Origin: Streptococcus sp. Marseille-Q0941
GTDB lineage: Bacteria; Bacillota; Bacilli; Lactobacillales; Streptococcaceae
Direction: 5' to 3'
Assembly: GCF_943736975.1 (NCBI RefSeq)
Contig: NZ_CALSFO010000003.1
Location: 600,344-664,343, forward strand
DNA length: 64,000 nt
Positions 15,225 to 24,272 of this stretch are shown here, piece after piece. Both the position numbers and the translations under genes were made by a program. Position 1 is the first letter of the stretch. Each line of letters starts with the position of its first letter. Below the pieces are notes generated by a model. That model was not told the origin of the DNA. It saw nothing but the letters and a program-made list of their open reading frames with translations, and did no database searches.

Positions 15225-16043
15225 TTAGTTCTCCTTCAGTACGTATTTTTCAATTGCCCAGGCAACAGCTTCCTCGTCATTGGTCATTGGCGTTACCACA
15301 TTGGCCACTGCCTTAACTGCTGGAACTGCATTTTGCATGGCTACACCGAGGCCTGCCCACTCAATCATAGAAAGGTCATTGGCCTCATCTCCACAGGCCA
15401 TCACCTGACTTCGATCAATCCCTAGGTGCTCAATCAGTTTGGCTAAACCAGTCGCCTTATGGACATTCTTTGGTGACCATTCTAGCAAGAGTTCACGAGA
15501 TTTAAAAATCTCATACTGGTCGTATAATTCTGGTGAAATCTTTTGAATAGCCGCATCCAAAGGCTCCTGAGGAAAGGCCGTCACACACTTATTGTATGTT
15601 ACCTGACTAGACAAGTCTTCAAAAGCAATTGGAAGAAAGGTTAGAGCCGGGTTAAACTGGGCATATAAACTTTCTTGGTCGGATTGGATCTGGTAAACTG
15701 TTCCTTCTGAAATGGCATCTAAGGGGATTCCTAGTTTTTCAGTTTCTTCATAAATACGTGTCACATCATCAATTGAAAAGACTGTCTTATCAAGAATCTC
15801 ACCCGTATTTTTTTGGACTAAGCCTCCATTAAATGTAATGGTATATTCATCCGCATGACCATCTGTACCAAGCTCTTTCAGGAAGAAATCCATGGCCTTG
15901 AGGGGACGTCCAGTTGTCAGTACTACTTTGACACCTTGTTCACGCGCAGCTTTCAAAGTTGCCTTGGTACGATCCGTCAATTTCTTGTCTGTCGTCAGCA
16001 AGGTTCCATCTAAGTCTAGGGCAATTAATTTAATATCTACCAT
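15225..16043 (-). CDS. Cof-type HAD phosphatase
   Basis: 272-residue HAD-superfamily hydrolase. Motif I is ALDLDGTLL near the N-terminus, motif II a TTGRP turn, and motif IV ACGDEANDLSM near residue 215, with the large C2B cap between them; this is the Cof/YidA type that dephosphorylates sugar phosphates or flavin-type substrates. The true substrate cannot be read from the sequence. It overlaps the preceding HAD gene by one base and ends three bases before ftsY. Confidence 0.9.
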   Translation of the reverse strand: MVDIKLIALDLDGTLLTTDKKLTDRTKATLKAAREQGVKVVLTTGRPLKAMDFFLKELGTDGHADEYTITFNGGLVQKNTGEILDKTVFSIDDVTRIYEETEKLGIPLDAISEGTVYQIQSDQESLYAQFNPALTFLPIAFEDLSSQVTYNKCVTAFPQEPLDAAIQKISPELYDQYEIFKSRELLLEWSPKNVHKATGLAKLIEHLGIDRSQVMACGDEANDLSMIEWAGLGVAMQNAVPAVKAVANVVTPMTNDEEAVAWAIEKYVLKEN

Positions 16044-16834
16044 TACAATCCCTCCATATAAGCGATAACTGATTGGTCCTTATGATGACCGATAACTGTT
16101 TCAGCTAGTTCCAAAATCTCTGGGCGAGCATTTTCAGGCGCAACTGGATGACCTACGACCTGCATCATGTGAAGGTCATTGAGATTATCACCAAAGGCCA
16201 TCACTTGGTCCATATCCAAATTTAACTTCTTAGCTAATTCGACAATCGCAACTCCCTTGTCCACATAATCAAGGACAATGTCAATAGATTCAAACCCTGT
16301 CGTCATAGCCTTAACACTAGGCACATGTTCATTGACCCAAGCTTCACCTAGATCAACTGTCTCTTCTGTAAAGTTAGTTGTGAATTTGAAAATCTCATCT
16401 GTAATATCTTCTATGCTAGCTACTTTTTGAATATTCTCATTGTAATGATGACTAAACATGAGATAGGTTTCATCTACCGTATCTAGGACATAGCAAGCTT
16501 TCTTACCAGTCAAGAGCATCTTCTTCTCATCAAAATAAGGTGAAGTTTTTAATCTTTCAAAAGTTGATAGGTAAAAATCTCTCGGCATGGTCGCTTCATA
16601 GAGGTCTTGTCCATGAAAACAAACCAGACTACCATTTTCAGCGATAAAAATAATCTCATCTTTAACATCCGCAAAATGCTTCTCTAAAGACAAAAGACCT
16701 CGGCCAGAAGCTACAGCAAAGTAAATCCCTTTTTCTTTATATGAATGGAGCAGTTTTTTTAAACGCTCCATATCAAATTGGCCAGCTTCATCCAGAAAAG
16801 TCCCGTCCATATCCGTTGCGACTAGTTTAATCAT
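16043..16834 (-). CDS. Cof-type HAD phosphatase
   Basis: 263-residue paralogue of the next gene: VATDMDGTFLD (motif I), a SGRGL turn (motif II), a C2B cap, and AFGDNLNDLHMM (motif IV). Same class of cytoplasmic phosphatase, substrate unknown. First gene of the HAD-HAD-ftsY unit; an extended -10 box lies about 40 bases upstream. In mitis-group genomes this pair normally follows smc directly. Confidence 0.9.
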   Translation of the reverse strand: MIKLVATDMDGTFLDEAGQFDMERLKKLLHSYKEKGIYFAVASGRGLLSLEKHFADVKDEIIFIAENGSLVCFHGQDLYEATMPRDFYLSTFERLKTSPYFDEKKMLLTGKKACYVLDTVDETYLMFSHHYNENIQKVASIEDITDEIFKFTTNFTEETVDLGEAWVNEHVPSVKAMTTGFESIDIVLDYVDKGVAIVELAKKLNLDMDQVMAFGDNLNDLHMMQVVGHPVAPENARPEILELAETVIGHHKDQSVIAYMEGL

Positions 16835-16870
16835 AAATACTCATATTCTCCAGTTATAAATCTATCTTCT

Positions 16871-16876
16871 ATTATA
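16871..16876 (-). promoter_or_regulatory. Extended -10 promoter of the HAD-HAD-ftsY unit
   Basis: On the minus strand TGGTATAAT, a full extended -10; the -35 region is poor, as is common for this promoter type in streptococci. Confidence 0.65.
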
Positions 16877-16896
16877 CCATAGAAAAAGTAAAAAAA

Positions 16897-16917
16897 GACG
16901 TGCTGAATTAACACGTC
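16897..16917 (-). terminator. Rho-independent terminator
   Basis: GACGTG / CACGTC stem with a nine-base loop; on the minus strand it is followed by six T residues. It would stop transcription arriving from the smc side. Confidence 0.65.
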
Positions 16918-17107
16918 CTTGTATTCTATAAATCAATCTGTAGGGCTATTTTAAGGTCAGGCTGATTTGCTTATACTCTTTAGTTAATCAGCGATTGCGG
17001 AAAATTATCAATCTTTGGCTGAGACATATTTGTCACAATCATAAATAGCATATAGTTCTTGACATATAGACTTGTATATGAAAAAATACTTGTTGGAGGC
17101 TGATAAT

Positions 17108-17575
17108 ATGACTGAAAAAATCAAAAACTGGGTTAATATTTGCGTTTTGAAAAATCAAGAAATTTTATTACTTAATAGACTGCACGATAATTTTTCTGGC
17201 TGGATTCCACCAGGGGGAAAAGTAGAATTCCCTGAAAGTTTTTTTGAAGCTGCATTACGGGAACTTAAGGAAGAGACTGGACTCACTGCATTAAATCTTG
17301 AATTAAAGGGAATTTCAGGCTTTACTAATTCAATTGGTAATGAGAGATTTGTCTTCTATGACTTTTTATGTACTCAGTTTACTGGTGAACTAAGCACATC
17401 CGATGAAGGTGAGCCAAAATGGTGGAATCTAAAAGAAATTGATAGAATACCAATGCAAGATGAAATAAGAAAAAGGCTACCCCTTTATTTAAGAAAAGGA
17501 AGCTTTGAAAGTATTAACTATTGGGATGATAACAAGAAATGCATTAGTGAAAACAAAACAATTCTATTTGACTAA
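17108..17575 (+). CDS. NUDIX hydrolase
   Basis: 155 residues from ATG 17,108, which has GGAGG at 17,095-17,099; an in-frame ATG at 17,072 lacks a site. The Nudix box GGKVEFPESFFEAALRELKE followed by ETGL fits Gx5Ex7REUxEExGU, so it hydrolyses a nucleoside diphosphate linked to another group, perhaps damaged dNTPs as in MutT. SGWIPPGGK before the box is typical. It stands alone on the plus strand between minus-strand genes and has a TTGACA box at 17,059; it looks like an accessory insertion between smc and the HAD pair. Confidence 0.9.
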   Translation: MTEKIKNWVNICVLKNQEILLLNRLHDNFSGWIPPGGKVEFPESFFEAALRELKEETGLTALNLELKGISGFTNSIGNERFVFYDFLCTQFTGELSTSDEGEPKWWNLKEIDRIPMQDEIRKRLPLYLRKGSFESINYWDDNKKCISENKTILFD

Positions 17576-17755
17576 TATTCTATACGGTATAATAAAATGC
17601 AAAAATCTCAATCCATTAATAATTTTTGTATTCTTTAGTATCCAACACAATCTGTCTTTAATAACACATAGTTTAATATTTTACAAAACAAGGGTATCTA
17701 ATAAAATCATCTACTCTAATCTAACAACTTTTTCCTTGTATCTATAGATAGCTAA

Positions 17756-17782
17756 AAAGCCTTGGAATCATTCCAAGGCTTT
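17756..17782. terminator. Bidirectional terminator
   Basis: 12-bp perfect stem AAAGCCTTGGAA / TTCCAAGGCTTT with a TCA loop between the convergent NUDIX and HD genes; T-rich on both sides. Confidence 0.85.
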
Positions 17783-17818
17783 CTCTATATTCTATTGTAT
17801 CTATAGAGCCAGTCCTTA

Positions 17819-18397
17819 TTAAAAATATAAGCCTCTCTCCACACTTTCCTGAATCAAATCTTCTGTCAGTTTCCATAATTCTTCCGATTCAGCTTTTATG
17901 AACTTTTTCTTTTCTAATACCATATCTGTACTGATATTATCAGGATTATAATTGAATTCTGATACTTCCAAGTGATTTATCAGCGGTACTAATGCGTCGA
18001 TAACTCTTGCAAATCTTGCCTCAGAACTCTGCCCTTTTTCAAATTCCAACCAAGAATATTTCATTTGTAAATATTTTTCTTCTGGAAGGATGCTCATAGT
18101 TTTTTCTATAGATTCTAGCTCTCTACCATGAGAATGAACTTTATTTTTATCATCAAACACCCAAGTATCTCCGGCATAAATCTCACCTAGATCATGAATC
18201 AATAACATAGAAATAACCTTTTCCATATCCAATTTTTCAGGATAATAATCTTGAAGAACCATCGCAGCTATGGCACCCTGCCAAGAATGCTCGGCACTAT
18301 TTTCAAATCTTCCATCAAGAGTTCTATTAAATCTTGTTACTGCCTTTAATTTCTCTATTTCTTTAATAAAATCGACTGAATTCTTTAAATTACTCAT
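17819..18397 (-). CDS. HD-domain hydrolase (YfbR/HDDC2-like)
   Basis: 192 residues. Metal ligands of the HD fold are visible: AEHSWQGA (first His), MLLIHDLGEIYAGD (His-Asp pair) and a late RVIDALVPLINH Asp. The order and the FNRTLDGRFENSAEH opening resemble YfbR/HDDC2-type 5'-deoxynucleotidases. Proposed role: cleaning up nucleoside monophosphates, which would match the adjacent NUDIX gene, though they lie on opposite strands. Its own start has a weak ribosome site. Confidence 0.8.
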   Translation of the reverse strand: MSNLKNSVDFIKEIEKLKAVTRFNRTLDGRFENSAEHSWQGAIAAMVLQDYYPEKLDMEKVISMLLIHDLGEIYAGDTWVFDDKNKVHSHGRELESIEKTMSILPEEKYLQMKYSWLEFEKGQSSEARFARVIDALVPLINHLEVSEFNYNPDNISTDMVLEKKKFIKAESEELWKLTEDLIQESVERGLYF

Positions 18398-18486
18398 TGT
18401 TGCTCCTATCTTATTTTAAATTTTAGATATAATACCAAAAAATAGTAATTTCATCAAATATTTCCCGTATTTGCAAAAAATAAAAT

Positions 18487-18515
18487 AGCGCCTAATCCAC
18501 ACGAGATTAAACGCT
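18487..18515 (-). terminator. Possible terminator after the TRIC-like gene
   Basis: Imperfect stem AGCGCCTAATC / GATTAAACGCT with an A-rich plus-strand flank, giving a T-rich end on the minus strand. Weak because of internal mismatches. Confidence 0.4.
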
Positions 18516-18573
18516 GATAAAATGACTATTTTAACTTTATTTACGAGTTTGGAATCAAACTTTCAGTCATACA

Positions 18574-19233
18574 TCAATTCAAGGTTCTCTTATCCATATT
18601 TGGCAAAGAGAGCTTGAATTTAATAATACAAAGTCGAATCACAAAGCCAACTATTGAGAGGATGATAAAGGCGGTGATTCTTGGAAAGTGAAGAACAAAG
18701 GCCAGCCAATAATAAATCACTCCAATTACGAAAGATAGAAGAGCATAGATATCTTCTTTTAGAACACTTGGAACTTCATTGATCAAAAGATCTCGGATAA
18801 TACCGCCACCAGCACCTGTTAAACAGGCCAAAATCCCTGCAGACATTAAATTCAATTTACTATCAGCTAAGGCTGTAGCCCCGATTAGAGAGAAGATAAT
18901 CAATCCAATCGAATCAAAGATGAGATAGGCTTCTCTCAGCCATTTATAGAATTTTTTATCTTGACTTGCATTGGCTTGTTTTGAAGTCACAAAGACATAC
19001 ATGATAACCGCTACAAGGATAGAGACATAAATCGGGCTAGGTTCAGCAAGGGATGAGGGGAAACGACTGATAATAGAATCTCTCAAAATCCCTCCGCCTA
19101 CTGCTGTTACAATGGCCAATAAACTAATGCCGAAAATATCTAATCGTTTATCAAAACCTTTGATGGCTCCTGACGCCGCAAAAGCTATTGTCCCAATATA
19201 ATTACAAATCATTAAGAATAGGTCAAAATCCAT
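18574..19233 (-). CDS. TRIC-type (UPF0126) membrane protein
   Basis: 219 residues with about seven hydrophobic segments arranged as two homologous halves: AASGAIKGFDKR ... TAVGGGILRDSI and ALADSKLNLM ... TGAGGGIIRDLL. The repeated GGGxxRD motif is the mark of the bacterial TRIC / YicG family of trimeric cation channels. Located in the membrane; ion selectivity cannot be read. It lies just downstream of smc on the same strand, separated by about 90 bases. Confidence 0.85.
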   Translation of the reverse strand: MDFDLFLMICNYIGTIAFAASGAIKGFDKRLDIFGISLLAIVTAVGGGILRDSIISRFPSSLAEPSPIYVSILVAVIMYVFVTSKQANASQDKKFYKWLREAYLIFDSIGLIIFSLIGATALADSKLNLMSAGILACLTGAGGGIIRDLLINEVPSVLKEDIYALLSFVIGVIYYWLAFVLHFPRITAFIILSIVGFVIRLCIIKFKLSLPNMDKRTLN

Positions 19234-19322
19234 GTAAGCTCCTCAATTTATTTTTGTAACCTTTCCGACTTCTTGAAGGTCATTCTACATGCTCTAGTTT
19301 GAAATGTTATATTGAAAACAAA

Positions 19323-22300
19323 CTAAGCATCCATATTCTCTAAATCTTTTAGTTTAACAGAGACAATCTTAGAAACGCCAGATTCTTGCATGGTTACCCC
19401 ATAAATAGAATCTGCGGCTGCCATGGTTCCCTTACGGTGGGTAACAACGATAAACTGGCTATCCTTGTCAAATCGGTTGAGATAATCTCCAAAGCGTTTA
19501 ACGTTAGCTTCATCGAGTGCAGCCTCTACTTCATCCAAAATAACAAATGGAATGGTCTTGACACGAATGATTGAGAAAAGAAGAGCCAAAGCTGATAGAG
19601 CTTTCTCTCCACCACTCATGAGGTTGAGAGATTGGATTTTCTTACCCGGAGGTTGGACAGAGATTTCAACACCCGCCGTCAATAAATCTCCCTCAGTCAG
19701 GATTAGATCCGCTTGACCACCGCCAAACATCTGCTTAAAGGTCACTTTGAAGGATTCACGAATGGCTTCAAAGGTTGATTTGAAGCGTTCCTTCACTTCA
19801 TCGTTCATCTCTGTAATAGTTTCAAGAAGAAGATTTTTAGCCGAAAGAATATCATCACGCTGACTATTCAAGAATTCCAAGCGTTCATGAACTTCGTCAA
19901 ACTGCTCAATGGCATCCAGATTGACTGGACCAAGTGAACGGATCGTTTTTTCCAAATCCTTGACCTCTTGTTCAGCCATAGCTAAATCTTCTAACTGGTT
20001 GGCTTGCTCCAAAGCTTCTGTATAGCTCATCTGATATTCTTCAGTCAGTTGGCCTTGAAGATAACGAAGGCGTTCCGTAATTTTCTCTTTAGTCGCTTCC
20101 GCTCGAGTTTGCTTACGAATCCATTCTTCATTTTGCTGACGCGCTTGTTCTAAATGACTAGCGATATCATCCAACTGACCTTCGATATCATCTAGTTCAA
20201 ACTGCTTACGAATGAGTCCTTGTTGAATGTCTTCCTTCTGACTCTTGGCTTCTGTTTCCTGCTTTGTCAAAAGTTCCGTATCAACTTTTTCAAGATTATC
20301 TACTTTTTCTTGCAAAAGACGCTCAATCTCTTCTTGCTCCATATCAAGGTATTCAAGCTCTTTATTGATCCGCTCAATATCCGCAACTTCATAACGTTTT
20401 CGCCCTAACATTTCTGTTTTGTGGAGACGTTCTTGAGAAAGTTTTTCCTGCAAGCTTTGATAACGTTCCTGAATAACATTTTTATTGGACTTGATTTCTT
20501 CGATTTCTGATTCTAGCTTTTGCTTTTCAGTTGCGATGATTGAAAGACGTTCTTGGCATTTTTCTTTTTCAGCTTGCCAATCTCCACCTCTTAGATTGTT
20601 TAATTCTTTTTCTTGAAGATCTAAAAGTGTTTCGAGTTCTTCAACTTGCTGGCAAGTTTGTTGATAAGCCAGATACAAGCCTTGCTCTTCTATACGAGCT
20701 TGCTCTCCTTGAGACTTAATGGTTTCCAAAGTTTGAGCAAGGTTAGCTAACTTTTCTTGGAGTGATTTCAGATTTTCTTCTTCCTGACTAAGAAGCTTTT
20801 CTTCTTGAGCAATTTCTTTTTGCAACTGCTCCAATTCAGGCTTGATAAAAATACTGTTGTTTTGACGATTGGCACCACCAGCATACGAACCACCAGTGCG
20901 CAATTCTGTGCCATCGAGGGTTACCATCCGAACTTGATAACGCACCTTACGAGCTGCATCACGCGCATGCTCCACCGTATCAAAGATAGCTGTTGTAGCA
21001 AGCAAGTTTTTAAAAATAGCTTCATGCTTTGCATCAAAAGTAACCAATTCATCTGCCATGCCAAGAAAACCTGGACTTGAGGCAATCACATCTTGGTTCT
21101 GACTAGAAATGCTACGAGCCTTGATGGTTGTTAAAGGTAGGAAAGTCGCACGACCAGCTCGGTTTCGCTTAAGGAAGTCGATAGCCTTAGTCGCTGCCTG
21201 TTCATCTTCAACGATGATATGTTGGCTACTTGCACCGAGGGCAATTTCGAGGGCTGTCTGATAACGAACATCAAAGGTTAAATGTTCACTGACCGCTCCG
21301 ACAATACCACCTAGGCGATTTTTTTCTTGTAGAACACTCTTAACACCCGCATAGAAATTACTATGGTTTTTAAGAATGTTTTCCAGACTTTGCGCCTTAG
21401 CCTGCTTGTTTTTCAGACTATCCAAACGGTCAAAGAGTTGATTTTGCTGACTTTGATAAGCCTGTTTTTGTTCTTCTTCCTGTTTAGCATGTGCCTGATA
21501 GTCAGCAAGTAAGGTTTGTACTTTTTCTTTCGCTGTTTTTAGGGCAAGCTCTTGCTCAGCAGCCTTAGACTTGGCAGAAGCCAATTGTTCCTTCAAGGAC
21601 GCTAATTGTTCTTCTTGCTTTTGAGTCTGTTGGCGACTATTCTCAAGGTCATTTTCAATCCGTGTCAGCTGGTTAGAGACATCTGCTTCTTCCTGCAGGA
21701 AAGCAACAAATCGCTCACGCAGTTGCTCAATCATCTGGTCAGGATTATCAGAAAATGCTGCTAACTCAGCTTCTAAACGATTGAGCTCCTTGGTATTGGC
21801 AGCTAGATTTGCTTCTAACTGAGCCAGATTTGCTTCTTTTTCTTCCTTCTCTTGAATGAGAGCAGTTCTCTTTTCGTCCAAACCAGCTAAACGAGCTTGA
21901 GCCTCTTGTTGATTGAGAGCAATCTGCTCAGTCTCTAGTTTAGATAAGGCCAATTTACGTTCCAAATCACTAATCAAAGCGGTCAAATCCATCAAACTAG
22001 TTTGATCTTTAGCCATCTCTGCTTGTAAATCTTGACGTTTCTTTTTGAGAGTTTGATTTTCTTCTTCTAACTCTTGACGCTTTTGGTAATAACTAGTGAG
22101 AAGTTCTTGAACTTGGTTTAACTCTTCTTCTGTGATGTCCAATTCAGCCTTATTGGCTTGAATTTGTGCAACCAAAACATCTAAGTAGATGGCCTTACGT
22201 TGACCGTCTAGTTCTATAAATTTACGGGCTGTTGCTGCTTGCTTTTCTAATGGTTTGATTTGATTATCTAACTCATAGATGATGTCTTCCAAGCGGTCTA

Positions 22301-22862
22301 AGTTGTCTTGAGTTTGTTGCAGTTTACTTTCTGTCTCTTTGCGACGAGTTTTATATTTTAAAACTCCGGCAGCTTCTTCAAAGATCGCGCGACGTTCTTC
22401 AGGCTTAGAGTTGAAAATTTCTTCGACCTTCCCTTGGGAAATGATAGAGAAAGAATCACGTCCAAGACCGGTATCTAAGAAGAGGTCATGAATATCACGA
22501 AGACGGACTTTTTTCCCGTCAATCTTGTATTCACTGTCTCCTGTACGGTAGATATGACGCTCCACCTTGATTTCCTGTCCAGCATCCTTAATAAAGCCAT
22601 CCTGGTTATCTAGAGTAACTACTACAGAAGCATAGTTTAAAGGTTTTCTACTTTCAGTCCCTGCAAAGATAACATCAGGCATCTTCCCACCACGAAGACT
22701 TTTGACACTTGATTCACCCAGAGCCCAGCGTAAACTCTCTGTTATGTTAGATTTTCCAGAACCATTTGGTCCTACAACCGCTGTAACTCCCTGGTCAAAA
22801 ACAACCTTGGTCTTATCAGCAAAGGACTTAAACCCCTGAATCTCAATTTCCTTTAAATACAT
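19323..22862 (-). CDS. smc: Chromosome segregation protein SMC
   Basis: Condensin ATPase that loads on DNA with ScpAB and organises the chromosome. 1,179 residues, the usual length. N-terminal Walker [14 protein letters not shown] (about residue 32), two long coiled coils rich in Glu/Gln/Leu, a hinge (about 500-650) with a GGSYAGG segment, then the ABC signature [11 protein letters not shown] and Walker [16 protein letters not shown] near the C-terminus. Its start overlaps the end of rnc by ten bases, so the two are coupled as in other streptococci. Confidence 0.98.
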   Translation of the reverse strand: MYLKEIEIQGFKSFADKTKVVFDQGVTAVVGPNGSGKSNITESLRWALGESSVKSLRGGKMPDVIFAGTESRKPLNYASVVVTLDNQDGFIKDAGQEIKVERHIYRTGDSEYKIDGKKVRLRDIHDLFLDTGLGRDSFSIISQGKVEEIFNSKPEERRAIFEEAAGVLKYKTRRKETESKLQQTQDNLDRLEDIIYELDNQIKPLEKQAATARKFIELDGQRKAIYLDVLVAQIQANKAELDITEEELNQVQELLTSYYQKRQELEEENQTLKKKRQDLQAEMAKDQTSLMDLTALISDLERKLALSKLETEQIALNQQEAQARLAGLDEKRTALIQEKEEKEANLAQLEANLAANTKELNRLEAELAAFSDNPDQMIEQLRERFVAFLQEEADVSNQLTRIENDLENSRQQTQKQEEQLASLKEQLASAKSKAAEQELALKTAKEKVQTLLADYQAHAKQEEEQKQAYQSQQNQLFDRLDSLKNKQAKAQSLENILKNHSNFYAGVKSVLQEKNRLGGIVGAVSEHLTFDVRYQTALEIALGASSQHIIVEDEQAATKAIDFLKRNRAGRATFLPLTTIKARSISSQNQDVIASSPGFLGMADELVTFDAKHEAIFKNLLATTAIFDTVEHARDAARKVRYQVRMVTLDGTELRTGGSYAGGANRQNNSIFIKPELEQLQKEIAQEEKLLSQEEENLKSLQEKLANLAQTLETIKSQGEQARIEEQGLYLAYQQTCQQVEELETLLDLQEKELNNLRGGDWQAEKEKCQERLSIIATEKQKLESEIEEIKSNKNVIQERYQSLQEKLSQERLHKTEMLGRKRYEVADIERINKELEYLDMEQEEIERLLQEKVDNLEKVDTELLTKQETEAKSQKEDIQQGLIRKQFELDDIEGQLDDIASHLEQARQQNEEWIRKQTRAEATKEKITERLRYLQGQLTEEYQMSYTEALEQANQLEDLAMAEQEVKDLEKTIRSLGPVNLDAIEQFDEVHERLEFLNSQRDDILSAKNLLLETITEMNDEVKERFKSTFEAIRESFKVTFKQMFGGGQADLILTEGDLLTAGVEISVQPPGKKIQSLNLMSGGEKALSALALLFSIIRVKTIPFVILDEVEAALDEANVKRFGDYLNRFDKDSQFIVVTHRKGTMAAADSIYGVTMQESGVSKIVSVKLKDLENMDA

Positions 22863-23551
22863 GAATCCAGCCCTTTCTCAACTGCATTTTTAGCGGCTTC
22901 CTGTTCGGCCAATTTTTTAGAACGTCCTTGACCAGTACCTAAACTTTTCCCCTCAACAAGGACTTCGACCTTAAACATCTTATCATGGGCAGGTCCAATT
23001 TCTGAAATCACATGATAGCGGATATCAACATCACCATTGACTTGGAGTAATTCTTGGAGGTGAGTCTTGTAGTCTTTAATCATCTCAAAATCACCTGCTT
23101 CCACCTTGGGAATCATGACCTGATAGATAAACTCTTTTACCGTAAGTAGATCCTTATCTAAAAGCAGGGCACCCAAAAAGGCTTCGAAAGCATCTCCCAA
23201 GATGGTATCTCGATTACGGCCTCCAGATTTTTCCTCTCCCTTACCTAGCTTGATAAACTGGTCAAACTGGCAGTCACGGGCAAAACCAGCTAAACTCTCT
23301 TCACGTACAATCATGGCACGGAGTTTAGACAGGTCACCTTCTGGTTTTTTAGGATACTTTTTGTACAGATATTCTGAAATCAATAATTGCAGAACAGCGT
23401 CTCCTAAAAATTCCAAGCGTTCATTGTGTGAAATTTTTAAGAGGCGGTGCTCATTAGCGTAACTAGTGTGAGTAAAAGCTGTTTCAAGTAACTGTTTATC
23501 TGAAAAAACAAGCCCAAAACGTTGCTCTAACACGGTTTCTAATTTTTTCAT
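22853..23551 (-). CDS. rnc: Ribonuclease III
   Basis: Double-strand-specific endoribonuclease for rRNA and mRNA processing. 232 residues: signature [13 protein letters not shown] (about residue 43) with the metal ligands, a second [10 protein letters not shown] site, and a C-terminal dsRNA-binding domain ending [21 protein letters not shown] ribosome site precedes the ATG. First gene of rnc-smc; promoter boxes lie about 20-40 bases upstream, divergent from ylxM. Confidence 0.97.
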   Translation of the reverse strand: MKKLETVLEQRFGLVFSDKQLLETAFTHTSYANEHRLLKISHNERLEFLGDAVLQLLISEYLYKKYPKKPEGDLSKLRAMIVREESLAGFARDCQFDQFIKLGKGEEKSGGRNRDTILGDAFEAFLGALLLDKDLLTVKEFIYQVMIPKVEAGDFEMIKDYKTHLQELLQVNGDVDIRYHVISEIGPAHDKMFKVEVLVEGKSLGTGQGRSKKLAEQEAAKNAVEKGLDSCI

Positions 23552-23570
23552 AAGAACCTCTTTCTAAAAC

Positions 23571-23591
23571 ATTATAATACACTCCATTATA
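23571..23591 (-). promoter_or_regulatory. Promoter boxes of rnc-smc
   Basis: Two TATAAT boxes on the minus strand: 23,571-23,576, and 23,586-23,591 preceded by TGG (extended -10). Either could drive rnc. Confidence 0.6.
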
Positions 23592-23688
23592 CCAAAAAAA
23601 GGTTTCTTAGTCAGAAAATAACAGTTAAAATCCCTTTTTCTCACTTATGTCTAAAATCAATCCATTACTAGCAGTTCAGGATTTTTTT

Positions 23689-23697
23689 TGGTATAAT
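23689..23697 (+). promoter_or_regulatory. Extended -10 of ylxM placed for a leaderless transcript
   Basis: TGGTATAAT ends seven bases before the ylxM ATG, so the expected transcript start falls on or next to the A of the ATG. No ribosome site exists between them. Confidence 0.7.
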
Positions 23698-23704
23698 AAA
23701 TCTT

Positions 23705-24037
23705 ATGGAAATTGAAAAAACCAATCGAATGAATGCTCTGTTTGAATTTTATGCAGCCCTTTTGACTGATAAGCAGATGAACTATATCGAGCTCTACTAT
23801 GCAGACGACTATAGCTTAGCTGAAATTGCGGAAGAATTCGGCGTCAGTCGCCAGGCTGTTTATGACAATATCAAACGAACTGAAAAGATTCTGGAAGACT
23901 ATGAGATGAAGCTTCATATGTACTCTGACTACATTGTCCGCAGTCAGATTTTTGACCAGATCCTAGAGCGTTACCCAGAAGATGCTTTTCTACAAGAGCA
24001 AGTTGAGATTTTGACCAGTATTGATAATAGGGAGTAA
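23705..24037 (+). CDS. ylxM: YlxM, SRP-associated helix-turn-helix protein
   Basis: 110 residues. A sigma-factor-region-4-like helix-turn-helix is readable ([20 protein letters not shown] then [18 protein letters not shown]). YlxM is known to bind SRP RNA/Ffh and is encoded ahead of ffh in Gram-positive bacteria; in streptococci it modulates SRP assembly. Here a 71-aa gene lies between it and ffh. The ATG at 23,705 has no Shine-Dalgarno sequence and follows the -10 box directly, implying a leaderless mRNA. Confidence 0.95.
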   Translation: MEIEKTNRMNALFEFYAALLTDKQMNYIELYYADDYSLAEIAEEFGVSRQAVYDNIKRTEKILEDYEMKLHMYSDYIVRSQIFDQILERYPEDAFLQEQVEILTSIDNRE

Positions 24038-24039
24038 TC

Positions 24040-24255
24040 ATGGATAATCTTGTTGTCTATAAAGGAATACCTTGTAAACTATTAGCTGCAGAGCCCCCCT
24101 TCCCTACAATACTACAAATTCTCTCACCTGATTCTATCCCCCAAGCCCTTAAAGAAGGTTTTAGCTGTTGGGGATATCCAAATGAAATCATGAAAGAGGT
24201 CACACCCGAAGAACTAGAGTGTTTGCAACATTTCGGACGATTTCCACTGAATTGA
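24040..24255 (+). CDS. Small hypothetical protein between ylxM and ffh
   Basis: 71 residues starting two bases after the ylxM stop, with AGGGAG as ribosome site. Sequence features: YKGIPCKLLAAEPPFPTILQ, SCWGYPNEIMKEVTPEELE, two Cys and several Pro; compact and soluble. No family recognised. Its tight spacing to ylxM and 17-base gap to ffh make it part of the SRP operon; a link to protein targeting is only inferred. Confidence 0.7.
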   Translation: MDNLVVYKGIPCKLLAAEPPFPTILQILSPDSIPQALKEGFSCWGYPNEIMKEVTPEELECLQHFGRFPLN

Positions 24256-24272
24256 ATAAATAGGAGAAAAAT

